From Oceanicella sp. SM1341 (lineage in GTDB: Bacteria > Pseudomonadota > Alphaproteobacteria > Rhodobacterales > Rhodobacteraceae), in the NCBI RefSeq assembly GCF_003448965.1, contig NZ_QRGC01000004.1:62001-126000 (forward strand): a stretch of DNA of 64,000 nt, in the 5' to 3' direction. The position numbers and the translations under genes were made by a program. Position 1 is the first letter of the stretch. Each line of letters starts with the position of its first letter. Of the stretch, positions 7,525 to 16,958 are shown in pieces. The notes beneath the pieces were generated by a model that did not search any database, was not told where the DNA came from, and was given only the letters and a program-made list of their open reading frames with translations.

Positions 7525-9207
7525 TCAGAAGGCCTCCTCGTCCACGTAGGTCACCGCGCCGTCGCAGATGGTGAGGACAGGGCGGATCTCGGGGAATTCC
7601 TCGGCATCCGCCGCCTCGAGATCGTCGTCGAGCACCACGATGTCGGCGAGGAAGCCGGGCGCGAGCCGGCCCTTCTCGTGCTCGCGGAACTCGGCCTTCG
7701 CACCGGCCAGCGTGTAGCCCTCCAGCGCCTGCAGCAGGGTCTGGCGGTTGTCGGGCTGGTCGTCGTCCCATTTCTCCCGGGTCATCGCGGCAGCAACGCC
7801 GGCCAGCGGGTCGACAGGCGACACCGGCCAGTCGGAGGCGAAGAGCATCTCGGCCCCGGCTGCGCGCAGCGCCGCCCAGGGGTAGGCCAGCGGCCAGCGC
7901 GCCTTGCCGATGCGCGACAGCGTGGGTTCCAGCGGCAGCCCGGCCTGGCCCGGCGGGTGCGGCGGCTGCACGGAGGCGATGACCCCGAGCTCAGCAAAGC
8001 GCGGGATGTCGGAGACGAGCGCCACCTCGATATGCTCCACCCGGTGGCGGCTGTCGCGCGGCCCGTTCGCCGCCCGGGCCTTCTCGAACCCGTCGAGCAC
8101 CATGTTCACCGCCCGGTCGCCGATGGCATGCACCGCCACCTGCAGGCCCCGCCGGTCCGCCTCGGCGATGATGGCGTGGAAGCGCGCCTCCTCGAAGCGC
8201 GGCTCGCCGCGCCAGCCCGGGCGGTCGGCGTAATCCTCGGCCATCAGGGCGGTCCAGCCGTCGAGCACACCGTCGATGAACAGCTTCACCGTGCCCGAGG
8301 CGATGCGCGGCGAGGCATAGCGCGCCGCCATCCCGGAGGCCTGCTCCAGCGCCTCGATCTCCATCTCCGGCACGAAGTGGAAGGGCACGCGGGCGCGGCA
8401 GGTGAGCTCGCCCCGGCGCTCCAGCTCGGAGAGCAGCTCGAGCTGGTAGGCATTGCCGTCCATGTTCTGGAAACTGGTGATGCCGTGGGCGGCGAGATGC
8501 GCGAGCCCCTTGCGCAGCGCGGCGAGATCGGTCTCGCGCTGCGCCGCGTCCGGGGCGGGAACCGGGTCGGCGCCGGTGCCGAGCCCCGCCCCCTCGCGCC
8601 CCCCGGTCGGGCCCATCGCCTCCACGGGGCCGAAGGCGGCGGGCTCGCGCAGCTCGCCGGCCGCCAGCCCGTCCTCCCCCATGACGATCTCGTTGCCCGG
8701 CGGCAGCGCGCGCCCCTCCAGCAGGCCCGCGGCCTTCAGCGCCGCGGTGTTCGCCCAGGCGGTGTGGTGGTCGGGGGCGACCAGCAGCAGCGGGCGGTCG
8801 GGCAGGATGGCGTCGAGCACGTGCCGGTCGAGCGCGCGCCCCTCTCCGAGGATGGTGTAGTCGCAGGCCTTGCCGACCAGCAGGTCGAGCCCCGGGTGCT
8901 CCGTGTCGAAGTCCCGCACCCGCGCGCGCAGCTCCGCCTCGCCGCTCACGCCCGCGAGCGAGAGCTGGTCCAGCGCCACCGAGCCGGGGAAGATGTGGAT
9001 ATGCGCCTCGTTGAACCCGGGCAGCACGGTGGCGCCGCGCGCGTCCACCGTGCGGGTGCGCGGGCCGGCGAGGCCGGCGATCTCCTCCGCATCGCCGACG
9101 GCAATGATCCGCCCCCCGGAGACGGCCAGAGCCTCGGCGCGGGGCCGGCTCGGGTCCATGGTGAGGAGGATGCCGTTGGTGATGATGATGTCGGCGGTTT
9201 CGCCCAT
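7525..9207 (-). CDS. Amidohydrolase family protein, YtcJ-like (Amidohydro_3)
   Basis: A 560-residue protein starting at an ATG preceded by GGGAG. The N-terminal metal motif is F-N-E-A-H-I-H (residues ~66-72), where the paired histidines of the amidohydrolase superfamily sit; V-A-H-A-I-G-D-R-A and a later A-S-D-W-P-V supply further ligands. Length and motif set fit the YtcJ / N-substituted formamide deformylase branch, which is not related in detail to the amidohydrolase at 1521. It is monocistronic on the minus strand, 118 bp downstream of a metallopeptidase gene. The substrate is unknown; hydrolysis of an N-substituted amide is the family expectation. Confidence 0.88.
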   Translation of the reverse strand: MGETADIIITNGILLTMDPSRPRAEALAVSGGRIIAVGDAEEIAGLAGPRTRTVDARGATVLPGFNEAHIHIFPGSVALDQLSLAGVSGEAELRARVRDFDTEHPGLDLLVGKACDYTILGEGRALDRHVLDAILPDRPLLLVAPDHHTAWANTAALKAAGLLEGRALPPGNEIVMGEDGLAAGELREPAAFGPVEAMGPTGGREGAGLGTGADPVPAPDAAQRETDLAALRKGLAHLAAHGITSFQNMDGNAYQLELLSELERRGELTCRARVPFHFVPEMEIEALEQASGMAARYASPRIASGTVKLFIDGVLDGWTALMAEDYADRPGWRGEPRFEEARFHAIIAEADRRGLQVAVHAIGDRAVNMVLDGFEKARAANGPRDSRHRVEHIEVALVSDIPRFAELGVIASVQPPHPPGQAGLPLEPTLSRIGKARWPLAYPWAALRAAGAEMLFASDWPVSPVDPLAGVAAAMTREKWDDDQPDNRQTLLQALEGYTLAGAKAEFREHEKGRLAPGFLADIVVLDDDLEAADAEEFPEIRPVLTICDGAVTYVDEEAF

Positions 9208-9325
9208 TCTTGTCTCCCTGTTGCCCTGCTGCGGCGCTGCCCCGGCTTAGCCAGTGGCGGAGGCGGATTGCAACCACCTGCCGCGGTTTAATTTCTCCCG
9301 GGGCCCGCCCCCCGGCCCTGCCGCC

Positions 9326-10303
9326 TCAGCCCGTCACCCGCGGCAGCCACTCCCGCACGAAGAGCAGCTTCTCGCGCACGCCCGCCGAGACCACGAAGGG
9401 ATAGAGGTCCGGCAGGCCCATCGACCGGGCCATGTGGTTCATCGCGATGGCAAGGTCGAGGGCGGCGGCCAGAGTGTGCTCGTCGGCCGGGTCGTCGTAG
9501 GCATCGCCCTCCACCTGCGAGCGGGGGGTGGCGAGCTGCATGGCCGCGGCACTGTCGAGCATGTCGGTGAGGTGCAGGGCATGGGCCACGGTCTCGGCCC
9601 AGTCCTCGTGCGGGTGGGCGCGGGCATATTCGCTCACGTGGCTCTCCTGCCAGCCGGCGGGCGGGCTGCCGGAGGCGTAGTAGGCCTCCAGGGCGGCGCC
9701 GTAATCGGCGGTCTCGTCGCCGAACAGGGCGCGGAAGGCGGGCAGGAACCCCTCGCGCGGCTCGAGCCGCAGGAAGAGGTAATGCGCCAGCTCGTGGCGG
9801 AAATGCCCGGTGAGGGTGCGGTAGGGCTCGCCGAGCTGGTCGCGCCGCTTCTCGCGCAGGGCGGTGTCCGCCTCCAGGACATTGATCGTGATCACGCCGT
9901 CGGCATGGCCCATCATCACCTGCTCGCGCCCCCCGGCCACCAGCTCGGACAGCAGGTCGAACACCGGCGGGCTCGCGGGGTCGCGCGCGGTGAAGATGCC
10001 CCAGCGCATCAGGTTGGCGAGCACCCAGCGCTTGGCGGCCTCCGCCTCGGCCCAGAGCGCCGCGTTGCGCCGCACCGAGAGGTCGGGGCGGGTGCGGGTC
10101 ATCGCGCAGGAGGCGCAGAGCCCGCCGCTGCCGGCCGCCGCCCAGTTGCAGTCGATCCCGGCGCGGTTGGCGCAGCCGGTCACCTGGTCGGCATCGCGAA
10201 AGACGCGGGCGCCGGGGTCCCAGACCACCGGCTGGCCGCAGGCACAGGCGAGGTTCTCGAAGTAGAGGGTTCCGGAACAGCTCGGGCAGGCAAAGGTTTC
10301 CAT
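9326..10303 (-). CDS. Putative zinc-binding metallopeptidase with N-terminal zinc ribbon
   Basis: A 325-residue protein. The first ~75 residues hold paired cysteines (CPSC, CACG, then C..C..C) that look like a zinc-ribbon region. The catalytic half contains R-H-E-L-A-H-Y, an HExxH zinc-protease motif, with a downstream E in DWAETVAH as possible third ligand. This is the architecture of the putative zinc-binding peptidase family (Peptidase_Mx). The start at 10303 (METFACP) is preferred to a longer frame because it begins exactly at the ribbon. No signal peptide is seen, so it is probably cytoplasmic. Its cellular target is unknown. Confidence 0.82.
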   Translation of the reverse strand: METFACPSCSGTLYFENLACACGQPVVWDPGARVFRDADQVTGCANRAGIDCNWAAAGSGGLCASCAMTRTRPDLSVRRNAALWAEAEAAKRWVLANLMRWGIFTARDPASPPVFDLLSELVAGGREQVMMGHADGVITINVLEADTALREKRRDQLGEPYRTLTGHFRHELAHYLFLRLEPREGFLPAFRALFGDETADYGAALEAYYASGSPPAGWQESHVSEYARAHPHEDWAETVAHALHLTDMLDSAAAMQLATPRSQVEGDAYDDPADEHTLAAALDLAIAMNHMARSMGLPDLYPFVVSAGVREKLLFVREWLPRVTG

Positions 10304-10475
10304 CCTGGAACTCCGGGGCAGAGAGGGGGGCAGCGGGACTGTCTGGCTCCTCAACCTAGCGCGCGGAAGCCGCCGCGCAACGGCGCGCGCGAGGTGCCTG
10401 TGGCAGCGGCTGCGGCCCGCGCGCACATCGCGAAAAGTTCCCCGGCCGGGGCGAAATTTCCTTGAGAAGAAAATC

Positions 10476-10500
10476 GGAACTCTCCTCGTGGCGGCACGTT
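10476..10500 (+). promoter_or_regulatory. EcfG-type (general stress) promoter for the PRC-barrel gene
   Basis: GGAAC at 10476-10480, a 16-base spacer, then CGTT at 10497-10500. This is the alphaproteobacterial EcfG consensus (GGAAC-N16/17-CGTT). It lies about 70 bp upstream of the PRC-barrel start, with no other gene between. PRC-barrel proteins are frequent members of the PhyR/EcfG stress regulon, which supports the reading. Confidence 0.7.
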
Positions 10501-10571
10501 GAACCGGCAGAACACCCGGCACGAAACGCAATACCCGCCGGGAAGGAAACAAAAGGAAGAGGAGATTCGAT

Positions 10572-11510
10572 ATGAAACGCCTTATTGCTACTACCGCGAT
10601 TGCTCTCGTCATGGGCGGGGGTGCTGTCTATGCGCAGGACGTTACCGAGTCTACTTATCTCGAGGCGCCGACTGCCAGCGACGTCTACGCGTCCGAGCTG
10701 ATCGGCAGCCGCGTCTACGGCTCGGAGACTCCGGCCGAGGCCGACATGGCCCGCCCCGCCGACGGTGACGAGAACTGGGAAGACCTCGGCGAGGTGAGCG
10801 ACGTCGTGATGGACGAGAACGGCGACATCCGCGCCGTGCTGGTCGATGTGGGCGGCTTCCTCGGCATCGGCGAGAAGACCGTGGCCGTCGAGATGAGCGA
10901 CCTGTCGTTCCTGCACGAGAACGACGACCCGGACGACACGTTCATCGCCATCAACACCACCCGCGAGGCGCTGGAAAACGCCCCGGCCTTCGAGCGCGAG
11001 GACGACACCGCGGCGATGGCCACCGACAGCGACACCGCGGCGGTCGAGGGTGACAGCATGGACAATGCCGACACCGCGATGACCACCAACGAGAACGGCA
11101 CCGACCAGATGTCGGCGGACAACGTGCCCGACACCGAGATGGCCGAGGCCGACACCGACATGGGCGCCGACCGCACCACCAGCGCCGGCGGCGGCACGAT
11201 GATGGCGGCTCCCGAGGGCTACACCGAGACCCCGGCCGACCAGATCAAGTCCGACGCGCTGATCGGCGCCACGGTGTACGACCAGAACGAGGCCGAGATC
11301 GGTGAAGTGACCGAGATCGTGCTCAACGAGGACGGCACCGCGCAGGACGCGATCGTCGACGTGGGCGGCTTCCTGGGCCTGGGCGCCAAGCCGGTGGCCG
11401 TGGACTTCAAGGAACTGCAGGTGATGCAGGGCGAGGACGAGAACGACCTGCGCATCTACGTGCCGACCACCGAGGAACAGCTCAACGACATGCCCACCTA
11501 CGAGGGCTGA
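10572..11510 (+). CDS. Secreted acidic protein with two PRC-barrel domains
   Basis: A 312-residue protein with a Sec signal peptide (MKRLIATTAIALVMGGGAVYA, cut near residue 21). Two PRC-barrel-like units follow: residues ~32-130 (LIGSRVYG ... DVGGFLGIGEKTVAVEM) and ~230-310 (LIGATVYD ... DVGGFLGLGAKPVAVDF). The nearly identical VDVGGFLG(I/L)G motif shows internal duplication. An Asp/Glu/Met-rich low-complexity linker joins them. PRC-barrels are small beta-barrels that bind protein or RNA partners; the function of secreted forms is unclear. A strong GAAGAGGAG ribosome site, an EcfG-type promoter and a perfect terminator frame it as a single-gene stress unit. Confidence 0.9.
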   Translation: MKRLIATTAIALVMGGGAVYAQDVTESTYLEAPTASDVYASELIGSRVYGSETPAEADMARPADGDENWEDLGEVSDVVMDENGDIRAVLVDVGGFLGIGEKTVAVEMSDLSFLHENDDPDDTFIAINTTREALENAPAFEREDDTAAMATDSDTAAVEGDSMDNADTAMTTNENGTDQMSADNVPDTEMAEADTDMGADRTTSAGGGTMMAAPEGYTETPADQIKSDALIGATVYDQNEAEIGEVTEIVLNEDGTAQDAIVDVGGFLGLGAKPVAVDFKELQVMQGEDENDLRIYVPTTEEQLNDMPTYEG

Positions 11511-11564
11511 ACCCCGACAGATCGGAACGGCCGCTCTTGATCCCCATCCCTGACGGCCGGACCG

Positions 11565-11598
11565 AGGCCCGCCGACGCCCTCCGTCGGCGGGCTTTTT
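11565..11598 (+). terminator. Rho-independent terminator after the PRC-barrel gene
   Basis: A perfect 10-bp stem, GCCCGCCGAC (11567-11576) with GTCGGCGGGC (11584-11593), a 7-base loop and TTTTT. It lies 57 bp after the stop codon. A second hairpin follows directly. Confidence 0.9.
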
Positions 11599-11611
11599 CC
11601 ACCCCCCCGCG

Positions 11612-11630
11612 CCCCCCGCGCGGGGGGTTT
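11612..11630 (+). terminator. Second tandem hairpin
   Basis: CCCCCC-GCGC-GGGGGG followed by TTT, immediately downstream of the first terminator. It may act as a back-up terminator. Confidence 0.55.
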
Positions 11631-11688
11631 CGCTGTTCCGGGCCCCTCCCCCGCCGTATGTCGCCCGAACCGGCCCGCCTCGCGGGCG

Positions 11689-11768
11689 GAGGCAGAGAGG
11701 CAGAGAGGCAGAGAGGCAGAGAGGCAGAGAGGCAGAGAGGCAGAGAGGCAGAGAGGCAGAGAGGCAGA
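11689..11768. repeat. Octanucleotide tandem repeat, 10 perfect copies of GAGGCAGA
   Basis: Eighty bases consist of exactly ten uninterrupted copies of GAGGCAGA. An 8-bp unit is not a multiple of three, so slippage would shift any reading frame. No convincing gene crosses the repeat; it lies in a gene-free region about 80 bp after the terminators. It is the only perfect microsatellite of this size in the window. Confidence 0.97.
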
Positions 11769-11954
11769 GTCGCGCGGGAACCGCGCCTGGCAAGGGCAGA
11801 ATTGATCGGGCAGCAGCACCGATGACATGAGCGCGCCCGAGCGGGGTGACCACGTGGCGCGGCGTGTCGACACCTCCCCGCCGGGATCGCCGCGCCAATG
11901 CAGCGCCGTCGGTCTGGCCTTGCGCCGGAGGAAGACGTCCTGCCTGCTTCGGCC

Positions 11955-12077
11955 GGCCTCCCCGGAAGTGGTGGCTGAACCGGAGCCGGGCTGGCGATTG
12001 CGCCGCCAGGCCATGCGGCTCACCAGCTGCGGCGGGCCTCCCCGGAGGCGGCGGCAGAGCCGGAGCCGGGCAGGCGA
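11955..12077. repeat. Imperfect direct repeat of 43 bp
   Basis: The 43-bp stretches at 11955-11997 and 12035-12077 start with GGCCTCCCCGGA, contain CCGGAGCCGGGC and end GGCGA. They differ at about seven positions and repeat at an 80-bp interval. A shorter related piece (CCGGAGCCGGTCTCCCCGG) occurs near 12185-12203. They may be the remains of a duplicated non-coding segment. Confidence 0.7.
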
Positions 12078-12566
12078 CGGCGCGGGGGCGGGCAGGCGCG
12101 CGCAGCCGCGGCGCATCCGTCCGTGTCACTGAGCAGCGCGAGCCGGTCCGTCGGCGGAGCCGCGGCGCTCCGCTGAATGCGCAGATCCGGAGCCGGTCTC
12201 CCCGGTAGCCGACTGCCGTGTCGACATGAGGAGCGCGCCGGCATCCCCGCCAGGGATTCCGGCCGGGGCCCCGGTTCCCGGGCATCCGGCGCGATCTCCG
12301 CCAGTCATCCCCGAGCGCCCGGATGCGGCCGATCGGAACGCTCACGACAGAGCTCCGGCATTGCTTCGGCATCCGCACGCGCAAGGAGGCGACCAGGCCG
12401 GCGCACACCGCGCCCGGCCTCGTCTCTAAATCGCAAGGCCGCCCGCCGCCGGCAACACGCGGACGTGACGTTCGGCATCCCCCGAGCAACTCCGCCGCGC
12501 GCCCGGCCCCGGGGAAACCGGACGGCCGCCTCCGCTTGCCCGCGCCCGGCGGGCGCGGGGGGAGCC

Positions 12567-15500
12567 TCAGAAGTCGGTCTTCCAGCCGATACCGATGTTC
12601 GAGCTGGTGGTGCCGACATTGCCCTCCGCGGTCACGCCCTCGAAGATGTCGACCTCGACGGTGACAGACTCGCCGCCCTCGCCGCCCACTTCCTTCGAGG
12701 CGCCCACGAACACGCCGTCGGCCACGTTCTTGCCCACGGTCACCTCGGCGCCGTCCTCGGTGGGGTCGACCTGCAGCACGTCCACGCCGAGGGCGGAGCG
12801 CGCGGTGTCGAGGGGGCCCGCGTCGCCGGTGGTGAGGGTGCGGATGCCGATGGCGAGCTGGATCGCCTGCGCACCGGAGAGCGACTGTTTCGAGGTGCCG
12901 AACAGCAGGCGCGGCAACACCTCGTCCTGCGGCAGGGCCGGGGTGGAGTCGAAGCTCACCTCCGGGTCGGAGGCCGGGCCCTGCACCCGCACGCGGCCGG
13001 TGATGTCGTTGTCCGAGCGCTCCAGCACCACGTCGAGATCGGGGTCGATGTTGCGGCCGCCGTTGAAGCGCACCTCGCCCTCCGAGAGGTTGAAGGTCTT
13101 GCCGATCAGGTCGAACGTGCCGCGCACCCGCTCCACCGAGCCGGTGATCTGCGGCGCGGCGGCGGTGCCGCGCACGTCGATATCGGCCTGCCACTCGCTG
13201 TCGAGGCCGCGGCCGCGCACGAAGATGTTGCCCGGTGCATTCACGTCGACGTTCAGCCGCACGGTGCTGCCGGCCTCCGCCTCCTCCTCCGGCGGCTCCT
13301 CGCCCTTGATGCGCACGTCGCCCAGCGTGACGATGGAAGGCGGCAGCGCATCGACCAGCCGCACCTCGGCGCGGTCGATGGTCACGTTGCCCTCCACCCG
13401 CAGCGCGGTGAAGGGCCCGCGCACCACGATGTCGGAGGAGATCATCGCCGTCACGTCATCGCGGCGCACCAGCACGGCGCGGTCGGCCTTCACCTCGGCG
13501 CGCAGGCGCGGCTCGCCATCGCCCGAGAGCAGCCGCACCCGGCCGGTGACCGTGCCCTCGTTGCCGTCCTGCCCGGAGATGTTCAGCACCAGGTCCTGCG
13601 GGCTTTCCAGCCGCGAGCGCACGGTGAGATCGGTGAGGATCACGCCCAGGGCGAGGTTCTGGTAGCGGCCGTTCTCCAGCCCGATGCGCCCGGCCACGCT
13701 GGGCGCGTCCGGCGTGCCGGAGAGCTCGAGCGCCACGTTGGCATCGCCGGTCACCTCGTGGTCGGCCAGCGGCACCAGCGCCCAGAGCGGCGCGATCTCG
13801 CCGCGCCAGTTCACCGAGCCGGTGAGCGAACCGTTGCCCACCACCTGCGGAATGCCGCCCGCGCCCGCGCGCAGCGGCACGCCGGCCTTCACCCGGATGG
13901 GCTCGCCGAAGCCGCCCTCCACCCGCAGGGAGACATCGGCCAGCCGGCCGTTCCAGTTTGCCACCAGCCGGCTGCGGAAGGGCTCGGCCTCCGGCGCCAC
14001 GTCGCGCAGCTTGAGGTTTTCCGCGCGCAGGTCCACGTCGGCGCTGGCGCGGCCGGGGCGGGTGTCGAACACCGCCGTTCCGTGCAGCGTGCCCGACTGC
14101 ACGGGCGCCTCGCCGAAGTTGTTGGCAAGCGTGAGATCGAGCCGCTCCACGTTGAGATCGCCCGAGAACCCGGCCGCGGAATAGCCCGCGTCGCCGCTCA
14201 CCCGGCCGCCCTTCGGGAAGCTCAGGTCGAGCCCCTGCACGTCCACCGCCCCGCCCGAGGAGCGCAGGGTGAGCGGGCCTTGCTGGCTCACCTCCAGCTC
14301 GCCGTGGCTGGCCTCAAGCCGGCTCACCCGCGCGGTGATGGTGCTGCCCTGCACCGCCAGCGCCGAGGTGAGCCCGGCGGCGAACGGCTTTTCCATGATC
14401 TCGCCCGCGGTGTCGGCGGTCACCTGCATGCCGCTGAGCGGGCCGCTCGCGCGCAGGGTGATGGTGTCGAGCCGGCCGGTCTCGCCGAGGTCGAGCACCG
14501 CCACGTCGGCGGTGGCGTTCACCGAGGGGGTGCCGAGCGCGTCCGCCACCCGGGCGTCGAGCCGCACCGTCTCGGTGGAGATGTCGGCGGTGCCGATGCC
14601 GCGGCCGTTGAGCCGGGCGGCCACGGACTGGCCGCTCTCCGCGGCCTCCAGCGTCACCGTGCCGTCGAGCGCGCCCGCCAGCGGCGTGCCGGCGAAGCGG
14701 CCGAGCGGCGCGAGATCGCGGCTCGAGAGCTTCAGCGCGCCGGTGGAGAGCGTGGTGCCCAGATCGGTCGTCATGTCGCCGGTGATCGCGAGGCCGAGGG
14801 CCGAGACATCGATGCCGCTCAGCGCCAGCTCCTCGCCCGCGAGGCGGAAGGCGGTCTCGATGCGCGCGTCGCCGATGGCGCCGTTGCTCGCGTCCACCTG
14901 CAGCGTGCCCTCCGGCGCCTCGCCCAGCGTCACGTCATGGGTGGCGACGATGTCGCCGTAGCCGGTGCCGGCATAGGCGAGGTCGCGCAGCGCCGCGGTG
15001 CCGGCGATGGCGGGCACGGCCTGAGCGAGGGTGAGCGTGCCGTCGGCCTCCACCGCGCCGGTGACATCCTGGTCATAGGCGGCGGCCACGGGGCCGATCT
15101 CGGGCGCGCGCAGGGTGTAGTCGAAGCTGCCGTCGGTGGCCGCGAGGTCGAGCGCGCCGCTCACCGAGGCCTGCAGGCGCGGGCCGTCGAGGGCCGCGGT
15201 CTCGAGCGTGAGGTCGTCGCCCTCCATCGCGCCGCGCACGGTGAGCTGCGTGGTGCCCAGAACGTCCGGGCCGATGCGGTCGAGGCGCAGGCGCTCCACC
15301 GTGCCGTCGGCGGCGAAGGTGAGGCGTTCGCCCTCCTGCGCCACGTCGGCGGTGAGGTCGAAATTCCCGAGGTCGGCCATGGGTGAGCGCACGTCCGAGA
15401 CCGTGCCCTCCACATGCGCGGTGGGCGCGCCGCCGGCGATCTCCACCCGGCCCTTCACGTCGGCCGCGCCCTCGATGTCCTGGCCATAGGCGCGGGCGAA

Positions 15501-16958
15501 GGGGCCGAACTGCGGCAGGCGGGCGGTGAAGCTCAGCCCCGCCTCCTGGAAGGCGAGATCGGTGCTGCCCGTGGCCGTCACCTGCATCAGCGGCCCGGCG
15601 AGCGAGAGGATGGTGAGGTCGAGCTGCTCGCCCTCCTGCGTGCCCGAAGCGGTGAGGTTGATATCCCCCACCACGTCGGGCTGCAGCTGGTCGAGGCGCA
15701 CCTGCGTGCCCTGCCCGTCGACGTTGAAGGCGATGCGCTCGCCGGTGCGGGTGACATCGATGTTCAGCTCCAGGTCGCCCGCGTCGGCCGGCGCGGTCTT
15801 CAGCGCCGCGAGCGAGGCGACACCGTTGGCCGCGAGATTGTCCGGCGTGCCCTGCACCGTGCCGCGGAAGCCGAAACGCTCGAAATCCACCCCGTCCGCC
15901 AGCTTCGCGAGGCCGGACTGGCCGGCGAGGTCGAGCACGAGGTCCATCGCCCCGCTCTCGCGGGCAAAGGTGCCCTGGGCGTTGAGGTTCAGCTCCGGCG
16001 AGGTGAGCGCGAGCTCCTGGAAGCGGATCACCCCGGCCTCCTCCGAGACCCGGGCGCGGATGTCGGCGGAGGGGGCGAGCAGGCCGCGCACGTCCTCGGA
16101 CATCGCCTCGCCGGGCCGCAGGGCGAAATCGGCCGTGACCGAGAGCGGCGCCACGTAGGAGACGGTGGCGGTGCCGTCGGAGGAGAACACCCGGTCGACC
16201 GAGGCGTCGAAATCGACCTTCCAGTCCTCCTTCGGCCCGTCGGCGACGAGGCTTACCTGGCTGCGGCTGTCATCGGGGAAGCCGGCGGCGGTGGCGACGA
16301 TGCCGCCCGGGGCCTCGTCGGCGTCGAGCTGGATGCGCAGCGTGTCGTTGGAGAAGTCGCGCAGGTAGTCCACCGCGATCTTGCCTTCGATCGCGTCGGT
16401 GCGGGTGACGTCGAGTTTGAGCGACTGCTGGTCGCCCTCGTCCACCGCCGAGCCGAGCGCGTCGAAGGTGATCTCCTGGGGCAGCACGCCCTCGGCGATG
16501 TGGATGTTGTCGAGCCGCATCTCGGAGATGCGCAGGGTGATCGGGCTGCGCGGCCAGTCGAAGGGCGAGGCGTTGGGATCCTCCTCGCCCTCCTTCAGCT
16601 CCGGCGCCTCCTGGCCCGGCGCGGGCGGGCGGATCACGTCGAGGTCCTGCACCAGGATCTGCGGGATCTCCAGCTCGCCGCGCAGCAGGCGCGAGGCATT
16701 CCACTCCAGCGAGACCACCCCCGCGGTGATCCACACCCCTTCTGAATCGGCCACCTTCAGCCCCTGCAGGCGGGTGACCCCGCTGTCCGGGCTGTCGACC
16801 TCCTCCACCGTCACCTCGAAGGATCCGGGCGTGGAGACCTGCTCCAGCAGGAACTGCACGAGCCGGCTGCGCACGTTGAAGATCGAGGTCTGCGCCTGCG
16901 CCTCCGGCGCGGCGAGGGCGAGGATCAGCGCGAAGCCGAGGAGGTGGAGAAAGCGCAT
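12567..16958 (-). CDS. tamB: Translocation and assembly module inner-membrane subunit TamB
   Basis: A 1463-residue protein with an N-terminal signal-anchor (residues ~5-22) and a very long beta-rich region of repeated strands, ending in the conserved DUF490/TamB C-terminal domain (residues ~1100-1463, final WKTDF). TamB forms a groove that links inner and outer membranes. With TamA it helps outer-membrane protein assembly and, in recent work on AsmA-like proteins, phospholipid transport. The ATG overlaps the tamA stop, giving a tight tamA-tamB pair. The size is normal for alphaproteobacterial members. Confidence 0.95.
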   Translation of the reverse strand: MRFLHLLGFALILALAAPEAQAQTSIFNVRSRLVQFLLEQVSTPGSFEVTVEEVDSPDSGVTRLQGLKVADSEGVWITAGVVSLEWNASRLLRGELEIPQILVQDLDVIRPPAPGQEAPELKEGEEDPNASPFDWPRSPITLRISEMRLDNIHIAEGVLPQEITFDALGSAVDEGDQQSLKLDVTRTDAIEGKIAVDYLRDFSNDTLRIQLDADEAPGGIVATAAGFPDDSRSQVSLVADGPKEDWKVDFDASVDRVFSSDGTATVSYVAPLSVTADFALRPGEAMSEDVRGLLAPSADIRARVSEEAGVIRFQELALTSPELNLNAQGTFARESGAMDLVLDLAGQSGLAKLADGVDFERFGFRGTVQGTPDNLAANGVASLAALKTAPADAGDLELNIDVTRTGERIAFNVDGQGTQVRLDQLQPDVVGDINLTASGTQEGEQLDLTILSLAGPLMQVTATGSTDLAFQEAGLSFTARLPQFGPFARAYGQDIEGAADVKGRVEIAGGAPTAHVEGTVSDVRSPMADLGNFDLTADVAQEGERLTFAADGTVERLRLDRIGPDVLGTTQLTVRGAMEGDDLTLETAALDGPRLQASVSGALDLAATDGSFDYTLRAPEIGPVAAAYDQDVTGAVEADGTLTLAQAVPAIAGTAALRDLAYAGTGYGDIVATHDVTLGEAPEGTLQVDASNGAIGDARIETAFRLAGEELALSGIDVSALGLAITGDMTTDLGTTLSTGALKLSSRDLAPLGRFAGTPLAGALDGTVTLEAAESGQSVAARLNGRGIGTADISTETVRLDARVADALGTPSVNATADVAVLDLGETGRLDTITLRASGPLSGMQVTADTAGEIMEKPFAAGLTSALAVQGSTITARVSRLEASHGELEVSQQGPLTLRSSGGAVDVQGLDLSFPKGGRVSGDAGYSAAGFSGDLNVERLDLTLANNFGEAPVQSGTLHGTAVFDTRPGRASADVDLRAENLKLRDVAPEAEPFRSRLVANWNGRLADVSLRVEGGFGEPIRVKAGVPLRAGAGGIPQVVGNGSLTGSVNWRGEIAPLWALVPLADHEVTGDANVALELSGTPDAPSVAGRIGLENGRYQNLALGVILTDLTVRSRLESPQDLVLNISGQDGNEGTVTGRVRLLSGDGEPRLRAEVKADRAVLVRRDDVTAMISSDIVVRGPFTALRVEGNVTIDRAEVRLVDALPPSIVTLGDVRIKGEEPPEEEAEAGSTVRLNVDVNAPGNIFVRGRGLDSEWQADIDVRGTAAAPQITGSVERVRGTFDLIGKTFNLSEGEVRFNGGRNIDPDLDVVLERSDNDITGRVRVQGPASDPEVSFDSTPALPQDEVLPRLLFGTSKQSLSGAQAIQLAIGIRTLTTGDAGPLDTARSALGVDVLQVDPTEDGAEVTVGKNVADGVFVGASKEVGGEGGESVTVEVDIFEGVTAEGNVGTTSSNIGIGWKTDF

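Larger units (their letters stand above)
11599..12566. other. Long gene-free region
   Basis: Almost 1 kb between the PRC-barrel gene and tamB contains no frame with a family resemblance, a normal start or a ribosome site. It holds the octamer array, the 43-bp direct repeats and, at 12539-12559, a perfect hairpin (CCCGCGCCC-GGC-GGGCGCGGG) placed just after the tamB stop on the minus strand but lacking a T-tract. Such a long gap is unusual in this compact window. Confidence 0.7.

Noticed and set aside
11689-11768. CRISPR-like array
   Set aside because: The units are contiguous 8-mers without spacers, and no cas genes are present. It is a microsatellite.
11827-12132. 101-residue plus-strand open frame in the gene-free region
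   Set aside because: It has no ribosome site, Arg/Pro-rich random composition, and a path through imperfect direct repeats.
12177-15386. 1069-residue plus-strand open frame
   Set aside because: It is antisense to tamB and has low-complexity Arg/Ala/Gly/His composition without domains. It is a GC-driven shadow frame.
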